64,000 nucleotides of DNA from NCBI RefSeq assembly GCF_000321225.1, contig NW_004450267.1, forward strand, positions 4,456,978 through 4,520,977, read 5' to 3'. The notes below the pieces were generated by a model that saw only the letters and a list, made by a program, of their open reading frames with translations, was not told the DNA's origin and ran no database searches. Positions within the stretch are counted from its first letter, which is position 1, and the number at the start of each line of letters is the position of its first letter. Origin of the DNA: Odobenus rosmarus divergens. Taxonomy: Eukaryota; Chordata; Mammalia; Carnivora; Odobenidae. A program made the position numbers and the translations under genes. Shown piece after piece: positions 12,435-24,287 of this stretch.

Positions 12435-13111
12435 AGTAAGGTAATGTTTTTGTGACAAAGTTGCATGCAACACAATCTTACTGTCTCTTTTACTTCATGT
12501 TTGCTTTTATAGGGTTTTTATAAAGAGGGTTTTTTTGCAAAAAAGTATTTGAGATTGAGCAATTTCCAGGGCATGCTTCTCTTACTCAAAGTGAAAATCT
12601 TTGTCTTGTAAAACATTTGTTCACTTTTCTTTCTTGTCCTTTTTGTTGTTGTTGTTGTTATAGTTGGTAACTGATATAACTTGCCAGATCCTCATTTGTC
12701 AGTTAATTTGTGCCCTTGTAACTTTATTTTTTCTGATGTAGTAAAATGAAAATTAATGCCATTTATTTTTACAGTGACACGATAGTATCCCATTTTCTTA
12801 GAACTTTTTTGTGTTTGGTATGTCTGTCTTCTACTTTGAACATGTACCTACCTAGTACGTTGTTTGGAATAATGTTTGCATAATATTAGTGATTGTTTCT
12901 AGGTGATGGGGACTTTTTTCTTTTTAGTACCTTTCTCTGTTACTTTATAAAAATAATGAGCACATGTCATTTTTATGGAAACAAATCTATCCTAAAATAA
13001 GAGTGAATTTTAGAAATGGTAAGGAAGAATATTCCAAAGGAAGCAAGATGCAAGAGTAGGAGAAATTGCCTGATTTAATGAGAAATTCCAACAGAAAAGG
13101 ATGCAGTATCC

Positions 13112-13477
13112 TGTTTTAGTCCTTTTGGGCTGCTGTAACAGAGTATCACAGATTGGGTAGCCTATAAACAACACAAATTTTTTTCTCACAGTTATGGAAC
13201 CTGGGCAGTCCAAGATCAAGTCACAGGTAGATTCACTCCAATGAAAGCCCATTTCCTGGTTCATAGTTGGCCCTTTTGTCAATGTTCTCACATTGAGGAA
13301 GGGGTGAGGGAGCTCACCAGGGTCTCTTTTATAAGGGCACTAATTCCATTCACAAAGCCTCCTCACTCATGGCCTAATCACCTTCCAAAGGCCCCCACCT
13401 CCTAATACCATCACATTGGAGTTTAGCATTTCAACATGTGAATTTGGGGGGACACAAACATTCAGTCTGTGGCAGTT
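13112..13477 (-). mobile_element. MLT1-family (ERVL-MaLR) LTR
   Basis: The reverse complement follows the MLT1 LTR throughout: GGGCTGCTGTAACAGAGTATCACAG at the left edge, TCATGGCCTAATCACC, AAGGCCCCCACCTCCTAATACC, TTCAACATGTGAATTTGGGG at the right edge. It is about 365 bp with no internal retroviral sequence beside it, hence solo. Confidence 0.88.
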
Positions 13478-13661
13478 CTATTTTTGATAATACATTGCAA
13501 GCGGACCAAAGAGTCAAAGGTTTTTTTTGTTTTGTATTGTTTTTTAAGTGAAACCATAAAATGACCATTTTAATGATTTTTGGATAGGAAAAGCTTTTCT
13601 AAGCATGACAACAAACAAAATCCAGAAAAATTAAAAGAAAAGGTTGAGAATGCTTAGTTTG

Positions 13662-13778
13662 GGGGCACCTGAGTAGCTCAGTAGTTAAGTGTCCGACTCT
13701 TGATCTCAGCTCAGGTCTCGATCTCACGGTCATGAGTTCAAGCCCTGTGTATGGCGCCACTTAATAAAAAAAAAAAAA
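13662..13778 (+). mobile_element. Short Can-SINE
   Basis: Duplication AGAATGCTTAGTTTG 13647-13661 and AGAATGCTGACTTTG 13779-13793; ends in a plain poly-A. Confidence 0.92.
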
Positions 13779-14386
13779 AGAATGCTGACTTTGTGGAATT
13801 TCTTGTGAACATCACAAAGTTTGATTGTTTGAAGTTTGATTATAGAACTTCTGTATCTTGAAAAGATACATTAAACATTGAGAAATGATATCCTGGGGGG
13901 AAATTTGTTACATTTATGAAAAAGGACTAATTTCCCCCCTTCTCAATTCAAAAAACCTCTGTACAGATCAGTAAGAAAAACATCAACATTCTATAGAAAA
14001 GTGACCAAAGGATGTGAGTGGGCAGTTTAGAGAAAAAGAAATACCAATGGACCAAATAAGCCTTTTAAGAGATGCTCAACCTCACTTTAAAAGCATGCAT
14101 ATCAAATTGATAACGGGAGTATTTTTAACTAATTTGATTGTCAAAGATTAATTAAATATGAGGAAACAAACATACTGTTGGTAGGAGGTACAGTGGTGCA
14201 ACCTTTCTGAAAGACAACAGTATATATTCATATGCTTTGATCTAGCATACGTTAGAGATCTAATCACAAACAATTATTAATATATATTTAGTTATATATA
14301 TATGCATGTCATTGCAGTATTATTTGTAATATTAATAAAAATCAACAAGGAGGCAATCTAAATGATTATCAGTAAGAAACTGGATA

Positions 14387-14494
14387 GGGGTGCCTGGCTG
14401 GCTCAGTTAGTAGAGCATCCAGCTCTTGATCTTGAGGTCATGAGTTCAGGCCCCACACTGGGTGTAGAGATTACTTTAAAAATTTTTATAAAAA
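14387..14494 (+). mobile_element. Short Can-SINE
   Basis: CTGGCTGGCTCAGTTAG ... GGTGTAGAGATTACTTTAAAA. Duplication AAGAAACTGGATA 14374-14386 and AAGAAATTGGATA 14495-14507. Confidence 0.94.
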
Positions 14495-14984
14495 AAGAAA
14501 TTGGATAAACACATTATGGTACAGCCACTTAATGCAATATAAAATAGCAGGCATAAAAGTACAGGTTATATATCCTCTATATGTTACTAAGTGATTACAT
14601 ATCAGGAGGTATAGTATGACTATAAAAAGAAAAAAAAAAGTATTGTTAGGTATGTTTAGAAGAATACACACTTAGTCTGCTTTCAGTAATGTACTCATTT
14701 TCAGTTATCCCTGCTATCTCCAAGCTCCACGTTTCAGCGCTTCTGAGTTCATCTTCAGGGGAAGGAAATTATCTGACTGGGTAGGGAAGATAAAGTCTTT
14801 TCCCTTCTCTTTGACTTATGATTTAGTGCTTTAAAATAATCCATCTGCTTTAATTTAAGTAGAATTTTAGGAGATAGCAGAGTTAAAAGCATATATTTAG
14901 TCCACCAGGTTTAATCTGAAGTCCTCTAAACATTGACTTGAATTATTGAAGTACTGGGTAGTATATATACATAAAAGTGCACAA

Positions 14985-15440
14985 ATCATAAATGTATATA
15001 GCTTGATGAATTACTGCATTGTGAATATACCAGGTCAAGAAAAAGAAAATGGAATGACTGCTAATGGGTTCTGGAATTAGATAGTGATGATGGTTGTTGT
15101 ATGTTTTAAAATTTGGTGAGTTTTCTGGTATGTACATTATATCTCATTTTAAAAAAGAAATATACCTGTACCCCCAAAATCTTCCTTGTACCTTTCCTAG
15201 TCACTAGCTGTATCCTATTCCTCAAAGAACCATCCTGATTTCTAACACCATAGATGAGTTTTGCCTCTCCTAAAACTGTATTTAACAGAATCAGGCAGTA
15301 TGTACTATGTCTAGCTTCTTTTTTCTTAAATTTGAGAATATCATCCACAAGTGGAAGTTTTTTTGTTCTCTGTGCTGTATAGTAGTAGTCCATTGTATGA
15401 CAGATAAATGTAGTATATTGATGGCTGTCTTGTTTTCAGT
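14985..15440 (-). mobile_element. Old L1M 3' fragment (left part)
   Basis: Diverged antisense L1 3' UTR to TATAGTAGTAGTCCATTGTATG at about 15378. A block of unassigned sequence (15441-16069) separates it from a continuation at 16070. Confidence 0.6.
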
Positions 15441-16069
15441 TTCAGGTTAGTGCTGCTTTTTGAACATTCTTTTATAGTCTGTTCTGCCATAGCACAACAT
15501 ACACATTCTTAAAAATCACTACACAGTGCAAAATTGTGCAATAAAAACTACAGGGCTTATGTAGAAAATGGAGTTAGAGACTCAAAGCTCAAAACCTGGT
15601 GAGTGACATAAAAAAAGATATATCTTAATAAAAATGGCAGCACAGTTTCATATATGTTAAATGGTTAAGGAGTACAGAAGTACTACAATAAATACAGCAT
15701 TTTACTTTGAAAAAAAAATCTTGTTTCTTATGGGAGTGTGTGTCAGGGTTGCAGCTTGTGAGTTATTGTGCAGTGCTGGCCCAGGAATTTATCTGAAATT
15801 GGATATAGAATTGTTAACACAACAGGTGTGGGTGAGTATGAATCCTAACATTCAATAAGCTAAGGTCTGAAATTTGTGTTTTTTGTGTATTTCTATATGG
15901 TTTGTTTCATCTGGGTGCAATTTTCTGTTCTCACCAAGTGTTCCTCATGGACAAGATTGGACATAAGCAAACATGAAATTTGTGTTAGCTAGTATTGTTC
16001 CCTAACACATCAATTGCATTGGAACAAATTTGTTTTTTCAAAATGTTATAGCAGAACTGTGTGTGTAGT
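15441..16069. other. Unassigned block inside an old L1M
   Basis: Separates two parts of what reads as one antisense L1M. It may be an insertion of an unrecognised element; no inverted repeats or duplication were found by eye. Confidence 0.4.
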
Positions 16070-16620
16070 TTTTGGTGCACCCGTGTATGCATTTCTGTTG
16101 TTTATATACCCAGTTGTGAAGATGAAATGCATATGTTTAGTTTTGGAACATAATGACAACAGCTTTGCAAAATGGTTATGCCTGATTTTATAATTAACCA
16201 CCGGTATGTGTAAGTTTCAGTTGCTTTACAAATTTACCAACAGTTGTTAATTGTCAGTCTTTTTATTAATAATAAAAACTATTTCAGTAGGTGTGTAGTG
16301 GTACTTCATATTGTATTGCATTTTCCCTGTCATTAACAAGATTAATAGTAATACCTTTTCATATGTTTATTGTTCATTTTGCTATCTTTTGTGAAGTGTC
16401 TATTTAAGTTTCTTAGTTTTTTTTTTTCCTGGATTGTCTTTCATCTTATTGATTTGTAGGAGATCTCTATCTGGATACGATTCCTTTGTTGGATATATGT
16501 ATAATACATATGTATAATGTACATTTTCTCCCACTTTGAGGCATGCTTTTACTAATGATATCTTTTCAGTATTTCTTAAATCTAATATATTACCACTTTA
16601 TGGTTAATGCTCTTTGTGCC
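16070..16620 (-). mobile_element. Old L1M fragment (right part)
   Basis: Continues the antisense L1 order after 15440: GCAAAATGGTTATGCCTGATT (about 16166), GTAGTGGTACTTCATATTG (about 16296), CCTTTTCATATGTTTATTG (about 16353). The interruption between the parts is not identified. Confidence 0.6.
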
Positions 16621-16789
16621 TACTGGAATGTTTTTCAGCTTCAAAGTCATAAAGTTACCCTACTTTATTATTTGTCAAAAACTTTTTATTTTGCTTTTCA
16701 CATTTATATCTGTAATCCATACTGCAGTTTGCAAAACTTCACATGAATCAGCATTTCAGTGCATCTCTATTCTTGGCACTGTAGTATAA

Positions 16790-17375
16790 ACCACCCTCTA
16801 TTTTTGCCTAGATTATTGTAATGGTCCCTTTAATTGGCCTATCTGCATTCACACTTGGACCTTTTGAGTTTATGACCACTTTGCCTCCAAGATTATTTTT
16901 ATAAAATGCAAATCATTTCATTACCCTTCATTGGCTTCTATTCCTCTCTGAACGAGGTGGGACATCCCTAATGAGACTCAGAAATCCTAAATTATTTGAC
17001 CACTGCCTGTTTTTCCACTCATCTTTTAAAACTCTTTCATTCTTGGGACACCTGGGTGGCTCAGTCGTTAAGCATCTGCCTTTGGCTCAGGTCATGATTC
17101 CAGGGTCCTAGGATCGAGCCCGGCATTGGGCTCCCTGCTCAGCGGGAAGCCTGCTTCTCCCTCTCCCACTCTCCCTGCTTGTGTTCCCTCTCTCACTGTG
17201 TCTCTCTGTCAAATAAATAAATAAATAAAATCTTTAAATAAAATTAAAAAAATAAAATAAAACTCATTCTTTTGCCCCTGGTTCCTCTTAGTTCAGGATC
17301 GCCACATAATAATTCCTCTGCATAGGAAGTTCTTTCTTGCCAACTCCTGCTTACTTTTAGCATTTTATTTTAAAT
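16790..17375 (+). mobile_element. L2 (LINE-2) fragment, split by a SINE
   Basis: GATTATTGTAATGGTCCC, ATGCAAATCATTTCATTACCC and TTCATTGGCTTCTATTCC match the L2 3' region in order, continuing after the SINE (17045-17258) with CTGCATAGGAAGTTCTTTC. Confidence 0.75.
17045..17258 (+). mobile_element. Can-SINE inserted in L2
   Basis: Full copy with an extended AAATAAA-rich tail. Imperfect duplication AAAACTCTTTCATTCTT (17028-17044) and AAAACTCATTCTT (17259-17271). Confidence 0.95.
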
Positions 17376-18160
17376 GTCAGTTCTTCAACAGATATTGAGC
17401 CCCTGTTATGTATCACGCGTTGAACAAGGTGCTTGAATAAATGCAAAGATTCCTGTCCTCATGGAGCATACATTCTAGTGGCAATGCAGGTAATAAACAA
17501 TAAATTAATCAATTATCTATTATGTTAGAAGGTGATAAGTGATATGGGAGGGAAAAAAAGGAGAGCAGAGTGAGGGTATCAGTAATGTCAGATTCCTTTG
17601 CAATTTTACAAAGTACATTGCAGTACACTTGGCAATTTTTAATAGGGTGTTCATGATAGGCCTGATTGAGAGTGTGATATTTGTACAGGGAGTTGGAAGT
17701 TGATGCAGCTATTTGGGGAAGTAATCAGTGCAAAGACTGTAAGGCATAAGACCGGAATGTATGAGAAATAGCAAGATGGCCAGTATGGCTAGAGCATAGT
17801 GAGTAAGGGAAAGAGTGGTGGGAGATGAGGACAAAGGATAAGGCAGAGGCAGATCATGTAAAGCTTCTTCAGGGTTTTGGAGTGGAGGAGTGACATTATT
17901 TAACCTAATCTTTAAAAGGATCACTTAGGCTGTTTTGTTGAAAATAGTCTGTGGTAAGAGTAAAAGCAGGAGACCTGTTAGGAGTCTGTTTCAGTGATCC
18001 AGTTAAGGATGCATGTAGGCGTGAACCAGAGTGGTGATAATGAGGGTGCTAAGTGGCTGAATTACGGATATTTTAAATGTAGAACACGAAGATTTGGGAC
18101 AGATTGGAAATGGGTTGTGAGAGTAAGATGGAGATTACTACAAGAGAATTAAGGATGACT
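17376..18160. repeat. Ancient mammalian-wide repeat, family not named
   Basis: Begins ATATTGAGCCCCTGTTATGTATC and CTCATGGAGCATACATTCTAG, then GCAAGATGGCCAGTATGGC, CAGATCATGTAAAGC and AAAAGGATCACTTAGGCTG. This is a familiar old repeat layout; a shorter relative of its first part lies at 35185-35300. I cannot assign a name from memory. Confidence 0.55.
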
Positions 18161-18174
18161 GTGAGGTCACTTCT

Positions 18175-18385
18175 TGATAGAAGCCTTTCTTAACCTCTCA
18201 GGTTATCAGAGCCTCTATTATAGCACTTTCTGCCTTTGCTTGATAGTATTCATCCCTACTGTAATTAAATGCTGTGAAAAGTATAGTATTTTGTGTTATT
18301 TTGGTCTCTACTAGACTATCAGTCCTTGAGGCTAGAGACTGTCATATTTACTAAAATATATGTAGTACTTGCATGTAGTATCTGT
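18175..18385 (+). mobile_element. L2 3' end fragment
   Basis: AAGCCTTTCTTAACC, GCACTTTCTGCCTTTGC and AGACTATCAGTCCTTGAGG follow the L2 tail pattern. Confidence 0.65.
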
Positions 18386-18439
18386 TCAAATGAAGTGAGA
18401 ATTGTGTTCCTTTCCGTACTGTAATTACATAATAGGCTA

Positions 18440-18990
18440 AAGGTGATTATATTTTTTTCTAACTTTATCATAAAAATCTTCCAACTCCAGTAAAATGAAG
18501 GGAATAGTACAGCATCCATGTAGTACAGCAAACCTCCAAATACCCATAAAGTCAACAATTACTAACATTTTGTCATATTTGCTTTTTCTGTGTATGTGTA
18601 TTTTTGGTCAACTATGTGAAAATCAGTTGCAGACATCAAGCACTTAAACCATGAAAACTTCAGTATACATTTCCTATGAGTAAGAATAGTCTAATGTAGG
18701 GGCTCCTGGGTGGCTCAGTCAGTTGAGTGTCTGCCTTTGGCTCAGGTCATGATCCCGGAGTCCCAGGATCAAGCCCCATATGGGGCTCCTTACTCAGCGG
18801 GGAGTCTGCATCTCCCTCTGTCTCTTCCCCTCCTTGTGCTCTCTCTTTCAATCTTTCTCTCAAATAAATAAATTAAAAAAAAAAGGTAAACATTCTCCTG
18901 TGTAAACAACCCTAGTACTGTTATCACTACTAACAAAATTAATATTTTCTTTCCAATTCATTTTTACTACGGTCCCCAGATATATAAACG
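18440..18990. mobile_element. Ancient L1M 3' UTR-type sequence split by a SINE
   Basis: AACAATTACTAACATTTTGTCATATTTGC (about 18553), GTTGCAGACATCAAGCACTT and, beyond the SINE at 18698-18886, AACATTCTCCTGTGTAAACAACC form one diverged repeat. It has a relative at 29430-29800. Confidence 0.5.
18698..18886 (+). mobile_element. Can-SINE inserted in an old L1M piece
   Basis: GGCTCCTGGGTGGCTCAGTCAG to CAAATAAATAAATTAAAA. No clear duplication. Confidence 0.94.
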
Positions 18991-19613
18991 TTTTACCCTG
19001 CCCTTGTAGAAGGAAACAAAGGCTCTTTTTTCCTTTTCTGGGGAAAAGTATTCTTTCACAGAATAATACCAGCTAATAAATACAAATGAGATGATAAAAT
19101 TGGGGTGTGGGGAATCAATATTTTGAAACCTAATGAAATAAGTGATTCAGGGAAGGATCATTAATGAGTAATCAGGTAAAACTTCACTCAATACAAGTTG
19201 CTGAAGTGCCTACCTACAGATACTTAAAAACCACAAAGAAAAAACATACCTATACAGTGGAATATTGTGTGCTTCCTGGTGTGATACAGTGTGAAATTCA
19301 GTATATCGTTACGAAGTTTGCCTATCAAAAATGAGTCTAGTCACCCTTTACATCTAACTTCCTGTTACCAGAAATACAGGACTTTGTGGAATGACTTAAC
19401 ATAAGGAGACAAATTAAACAAATACAGAATATGTGGTATTCTATAAGACAGCTGATGTGGTCTCTTCAAAAAGTTAATGTCATTTAAAAAGGAAAGAAAA
19501 AAAGATGGGCAGGGTGAAGCTTGTATTTTCTTTTAATGCTAATATATAAAGTTTGTGCAATATTCCCTTTCAAAATTGGCTAATAAGTTTTTCCCTTTTT
19601 TGCTCTCTCTTTT

Positions 19614-19808
19614 TTTTTTTTTTAAAGATTTTATTTATTTGACAGAAAGAGACACAACGAGAGAGGGAACACAAGCAGGGGGAGAGGGAGAAGCAGACCT
19701 CCCGCTGAGGAGGGTCCCCGATGTGGGGCTCGATCCCAGAACCCCGGGATCATGACCTGAGCCGAAGGCAGATGCTTAACGACTGAGCCACCCAGGCGCC
19801 CCCCCCCC
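19614..19808 (-). mobile_element. Can-SINE, left member of a tandem pair
   Basis: Complete reverse copy ending CACCCAGGCGCC plus a C run, directly abutting another SINE. The pair shares one outer duplication (19600-19613 and 19971-19985). Confidence 0.95.
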
Positions 19809-19970
19809 TTTTTTTAAGATTTTATTTATTTGAGAGAGCACACGAGTGGAGGGAGGGGCAGAGGGAGAGGGAGAAGCAGACTGCCCTCAGCGCAGAACCC
19901 AACGCAGCCCAGTCCCAGGATCCTGAAATCATGACCTGAGCCAAATCCAGACACCTCACCAACTGCCCTG
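19809..19970 (-). mobile_element. Can-SINE, right member of a tandem pair
   Basis: A more diverged copy (head decayed to CACCTCACCAACTGCCCTG). TTGCTCTCTCCTTTT at 19971 matches TTGCTCTCTCTTTT left of the pair. Confidence 0.92.
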
Positions 19971-20037
19971 TTGCTCTCTCCTTTTAAAAAATTATCATTA
20001 ATTTAGTGACTGAGAGATTTTTATTTATTCTGTGTTT

Positions 20038-20335
20038 TAGAGGGTACTCAAATTACTCCACATTTGGGGAATCCCTTGAAGGGATCTGTGTCCTTTTTGA
20101 TCTGACTGCATGAGTTTTTGAGCATGTCCTTGCTTTCTGGCAGTTTTCCCAAGTTCATCTTGAGCTTTCACTGCCTCAGAACTAGAATCAGCCAGCGATA
20201 ATGGCTTGTTTCTCTGTTCCAGAGATTGCCTTTTCTTTGAGGCATTATCTTTGAGAGGTAAGAGAATATAGGGGCAGGTGACAGTCTTCCAGATGTAGCC
20301 TTTTGTCCCAGAACTGGTGAAATAAAATTTGAGAA
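20038..20335. mobile_element. Possible hAT-like element
   Basis: The right edge TTTGAGAAATACTACTG and left edge GAGGGTACTCAAATT resemble CAGTGGTTCTCAAA-type inverted repeats. The interior is not recognised. The 105-codon minus ORF over it (20037-20354) resembles no protein I know. Confidence 0.35.
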
Positions 20336-20959
20336 ATACTACTGCTCTAAACACATTATGGTGTTAATATTTTAAAACTAATATATTCTTTCTTCCTTTC
20401 TTTAAAAAACCCTCATGTATTCCAGAAGAATGGATAATAATAATAACCTTATTTTCAAATTGCATAACTTTCAAAGGGCACATTCACAGACATAATAATT
20501 TGAGCTGGCATAGTAGTCTATGCCAGTCTTGTATAGTCTCCTAACGTATATGAGAGAAGCCAGGGTTTGGTCTTTAGTATTTGGAGCTAATACTCACTTT
20601 AGAATTCAGCAAACTGCCATTCAGGGATGTTGTGAATGCCCAAACTTACATTATTACCATACAAAAAAAGAGATTAGAACTCAGAAGTTAAGGCTTCAAG
20701 GCAGGTGTTTCTATCTTTATTTAATAACTTTATTGGTAATTGGACTTGTTACCTAGACAAATGAAAATGTCATAATAAAGTTAATAAAATAAGGAAAGAA
20801 AGAACTAATTAGAATAGAGATAGAAAAATAACAAGGAAGTTTGTTAAAGAATATTTGACATAAGAAAATGAAATCCTCCATGCAGCAGTGGCTGCTAAAA
20901 ATGGTTTGGTGTATAATATATTCTGCCATGTTTTTCTTTCCATATATCTAGTATTTAAT

Positions 20960-21133
20960 TTTTAAAATAATCATATTATACTAATACACTTTTTAGCTTG
21001 TGCTTTTGCAGCTTTGTGTTTCAGCATATCTTAATAATGCTTTAGCTACCTTTACATATCTATCCACATTTGTCACATTCTTATTGATTGCTGTGTGGTA
21101 TTCCTCTAGGTATTTGTCTTTTTTGATAGGCAT
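20960..21133 (-). mobile_element. Old L1M 3' fragment, interrupted by the younger L1
   Basis: The GCTGTGTGGTATTCCTCTAGG stretch and the following TTTGATAGGCATTTGG resemble the L1 3' region that normally reads 'tatagtattcca... gatggacatttgg'. It appears to be split by the 21149-28303 insertion. Weakly conserved. Confidence 0.4.
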
Positions 21134-21148
21134 TTGGCCTATTTCTTT
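21134..21148. repeat. Left target-site duplication of the 21-28 kb L1
   Basis: TTGGCCTATTTCTTT, matched by 28304-28318 with one substitution. It adjoins the poly-A (T-rich) end of the L1. Confidence 0.85.
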
Positions 21149-21610
21149 TTTTCTTTTCTTTTTCTTTTTACTTTTTTATTTTATTTTGTGCCATTTCAGC
21201 TTTTATTTATTTTTTATTAACATACAATGTATTATTTGTTTCAGGGGTACAGGTCTGTGATTCATCAGTCTTACACAATTCACAGAGCTCACCATAGTAC
21301 TTACCCTCCCCAGTGTCCATCACCCAGCCACCGCATCCCTCCCATCCCCCTCCACTCTAGCAACCCTCAGTTTGTATCCTGAGAGTAAGAGTCTCTTACG
21401 GTTTGTCTCCCTCTCTGGTTTTGTCGTTTCATTTTTCCCTCCCTTTCCCTATGATCCTGTGTCTTGTTTCTCAAATTGCTCATATCAGTGAGATCATATG
21501 ATATTTGTCTTTCTCTGATTGACATTTCGCTTAGCATAGTATCCTCTAGTTCCATCCACGTCGTTGCAAATGACAAGATTTTGTGTTCTTTGATGGCTGC
21601 ATAGTATTCC

Positions 21611-21613
<3 letters not shown>

Positions 21614-21658
<45 letters not shown>
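21614..21658. repeat. (TG)n/(CA)n microsatellite in L1 ORF2
   Basis: About 22 TG units (CA on the L1 strand) lie just before the MEYYAAIK motif near the ORF2 C-terminus. All three frames of (CA)n encode His-Thr, so length change shifts the frame without creating a stop. Confidence 0.95.
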
Positions 21659-21660
<2 letters not shown>

Positions 21661-24097
21661 CACCACATCTTCTTTATCCATTCATCTGTTGATGGACATC
21701 TAGGTTCTTTCCATAGTTTGGCTATTGTGGACATTGCTGCTATAAATATTGTGGTGCATGTGCCCCTTCGGATCACTACATTTGTATCTTTGGGGTAAAT
21801 ACCCAGTAGTGCAATTGCTGGGTCATAGGGTAGCTCAATTTTCAACTTTTTGAGGAACCTCCATACTGTTTTCTAGAGTGCCTGCACCAGCTCGCATTCC
21901 CATCAAGAGTGTAGGAGGGTTCCCTTTACTCCGCATCCTCACCAACATCTGTCGTTTCCTGACTTGTTAATTTTAGCCATTGTGACTGGTGTGACGTGGT
22001 ATCTCATTGAGGTTTTGATATGGATTTCCCTGATGCCAAGCGATGTTGAGCACTTTTTCATGTGTCTGTTGGCCATTTGGATGTCTTTTTGCAGAAATGT
22101 CTGTTCATGTCTTCTGCCCATTTCTTGATTGGATTAGTTGTTCTTTGGGTGTTGAGTTTAAGTTCTTTGTAGATTTTGGATACTAGCCCTTTATCTGATA
22201 ACGTCATTTGTAAATATCTTCTCCCATTCTGTCGGTTGTCTTTTGGTTTTGTTGACTGTTTCCTTTGCTATGCAAAAGCTTTTTATCTTGATCAAGTCCC
22301 AGTAGTTCATTTTTGCCCTTGCTTCCCTTCCTTTGGTGATGTTTCTAGGAAGAAGTTGCTGTGGCTGAGGTCGAAGAGGTTGCTGCCTGTGTTCTCAAGG
22401 TTTTTGATGGATTCCTGTCTCATATTTAGGTCTTTCATCCATTTTGAGTCTGTTTTTGTGTGTTGTCTAAGGAAATGGTCCAGTTTCATTCTTCTACATG
22501 TGGCTGCCCAATTTTCCCAACACCATTTGTTGAAGAGACCTTTTTTCCATTGGGCATTCTCTCCTGCTTTGTTGAAGATTAGTTGACCATGGAGTTGAGG
22601 GTCCATTTCTGGGCTCTCTCTTCTGTTTCATTGATCTGTGTTTCTGTTTTTGTGGCAGTACCATACTGTCTTGATGATTAGAGCTTTGTAATAGCTTGAA
22701 GTCTGGAATTGTGATGCCACCAGCTTTGCTTTTCTTTTTCAACATTCCTCTATTTGGGGTCTTTTCTGGTTCCATACAAATTTTAGGTTTATTTGTTCCA
22801 TTTCTTTGAAAAAAGTTGATGGTATTTTGATAGAGATTGCATTAAATGTGTAGATTGCTCTAGGGAGCATAGACATTTTCACAATATTCTTCCAATCCAT
22901 GAGCATGGAACACTTTTCCATGTTGTTGTGTCTTCCTCAATTTCTTTCATGAGTATTCTATAGTTTTCTGAGTACAGATCCTTTGCCTCTTTAGTTAGAT
23001 TTATTCCTAGGTATCTTATGGTTTTAGGTGCAATTGTAAATGGGATCGACTCCTTAATTTCTCTTTCTTCTGTCTTGTTGGTGTATAGAAATGCAACTGA
23101 TTTCTGTGCATTGATTTTATATCCTGCCACTTTACTGAATTCCTATATGAGTTCTAGCAGTTTTGGGGTGGAGTCTTTTGGGTTTTCCACATAAAGTAGC
23201 CTATCATCTGCAAAAAGTGAGAGTTTCATTCTTCTTTGCTGAATTCGGATGCCTTTTATTTCTTTCTGTTGTCTGATTGCTGAGGCTAGGACTTCTAGTA
23301 TTATGTTGAATAGCAGTGGTGATGGTGGACATCCCTGCCGCGTTCCTGACCTTAGGGGAAAAGCTCTCAGTTTTTCCCCATTGAGAATGATATTCGCTGT
23401 GGGTTTTTCATAGATGGCTTTTATGATATTGAGGTATATACCCTCTATCCCTACACTGTGAAGAGTTTTAATCAAGAAAGGAGGCTGTAGTTTGTCAAAT
23501 GCTTTTTCTGCATCTATTGAGAGGATCATATGGTTCTTGTTCTTTCTTTAATTAATATATCACATTGATTGATTTGCAGATGTTGAACCAACCTTGCAGC
23601 CCAGGAATATATCCCACTTGGTCGTGGTGCATAATCCTTTTAATGTACTGTTGGATCCTATTGGCTAGTATTTTCGTGAGAATTTTTGCATCCATGTTCA
23701 TCAGGGTTATTGGTCTGTAGTTCTCCTTTTTGATGGGGGTCTTTGTCTGGTTTGGGGATCAAGGTAATGCTGGCCTTGTAAAATGAGTTTGGAAGTTTTC
23801 CTTCCATTTCTATTCTTTGAAATGGCTTCAGAAGAGTAGGTATTAATTCTTCTTTAAATGTTTGGTAGAATTCCCGTGGGAAGCCATCTGGCCCTGGGCT
23901 CTTGTTTGTTGGGAGGTTTTTGATTGCTGCTTCAATTTCCTTAGTGGTTCAGGTTTTCTATTTCTTCCTGGTTCAGTTTTGGTAGTTTATATGTCTCTAG
24001 GAATGCATCCATTTCTTCCAGATTATCTAATTTGCTGGCATATAGTTGCTCATAATATGTTCTTATAATTGTTTGTATTTCTTTGGTGTTGGTTGTG

Positions 24098-24287
24098 NNN
24101 NNNNNNNNNNNNNNNNNNNNNNNNNNNNNNNNNNNNNNNNNNNNNNNNNNNNNNNNNNNNNNNNNNNNNNNNNNNNNNNNNNNNNNNNNNNNNNNNNNNN
24201 NNNNNNNNNNNNNNNNNNNNNNNNNNNNNNNNNNNNNNNNNNNNNNNNNNNNNNNNNNNNNNNNNNNNNNNNNNNNNNNNNNNNNNN
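24098..24287. other. Assembly gap (190 N)
   Basis: A run of 190 N lies inside L1 ORF2, between the endonuclease and reverse-transcriptase domains. The flanking translations (…ETKRTVE and [17 protein letters not shown]) bracket a linker that, from memory of L1 ORF2, is roughly 130-140 nt. The N count may therefore be an estimate. Any ORF running through it is not real evidence. Confidence 0.99.

Larger units (their letters stand above)
12447..14373. other. Intron between annotated repeats
   Basis: Holds the MLT1 LTR and a short SINE annotated separately. The remaining 12447-13111 and 13794-14373 show only simple GTT and poly-A runs. Confidence 0.6.

Noticed and set aside
20037..20354. 105-codon minus-strand ORF
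   Set aside because: No protein resemblance, no splice signals, and it overlaps what looks like a decayed DNA transposon.
22176..22586. 136-codon plus-strand ORF
   Set aside because: Complement of L1 ORF2 C-terminal sequence.
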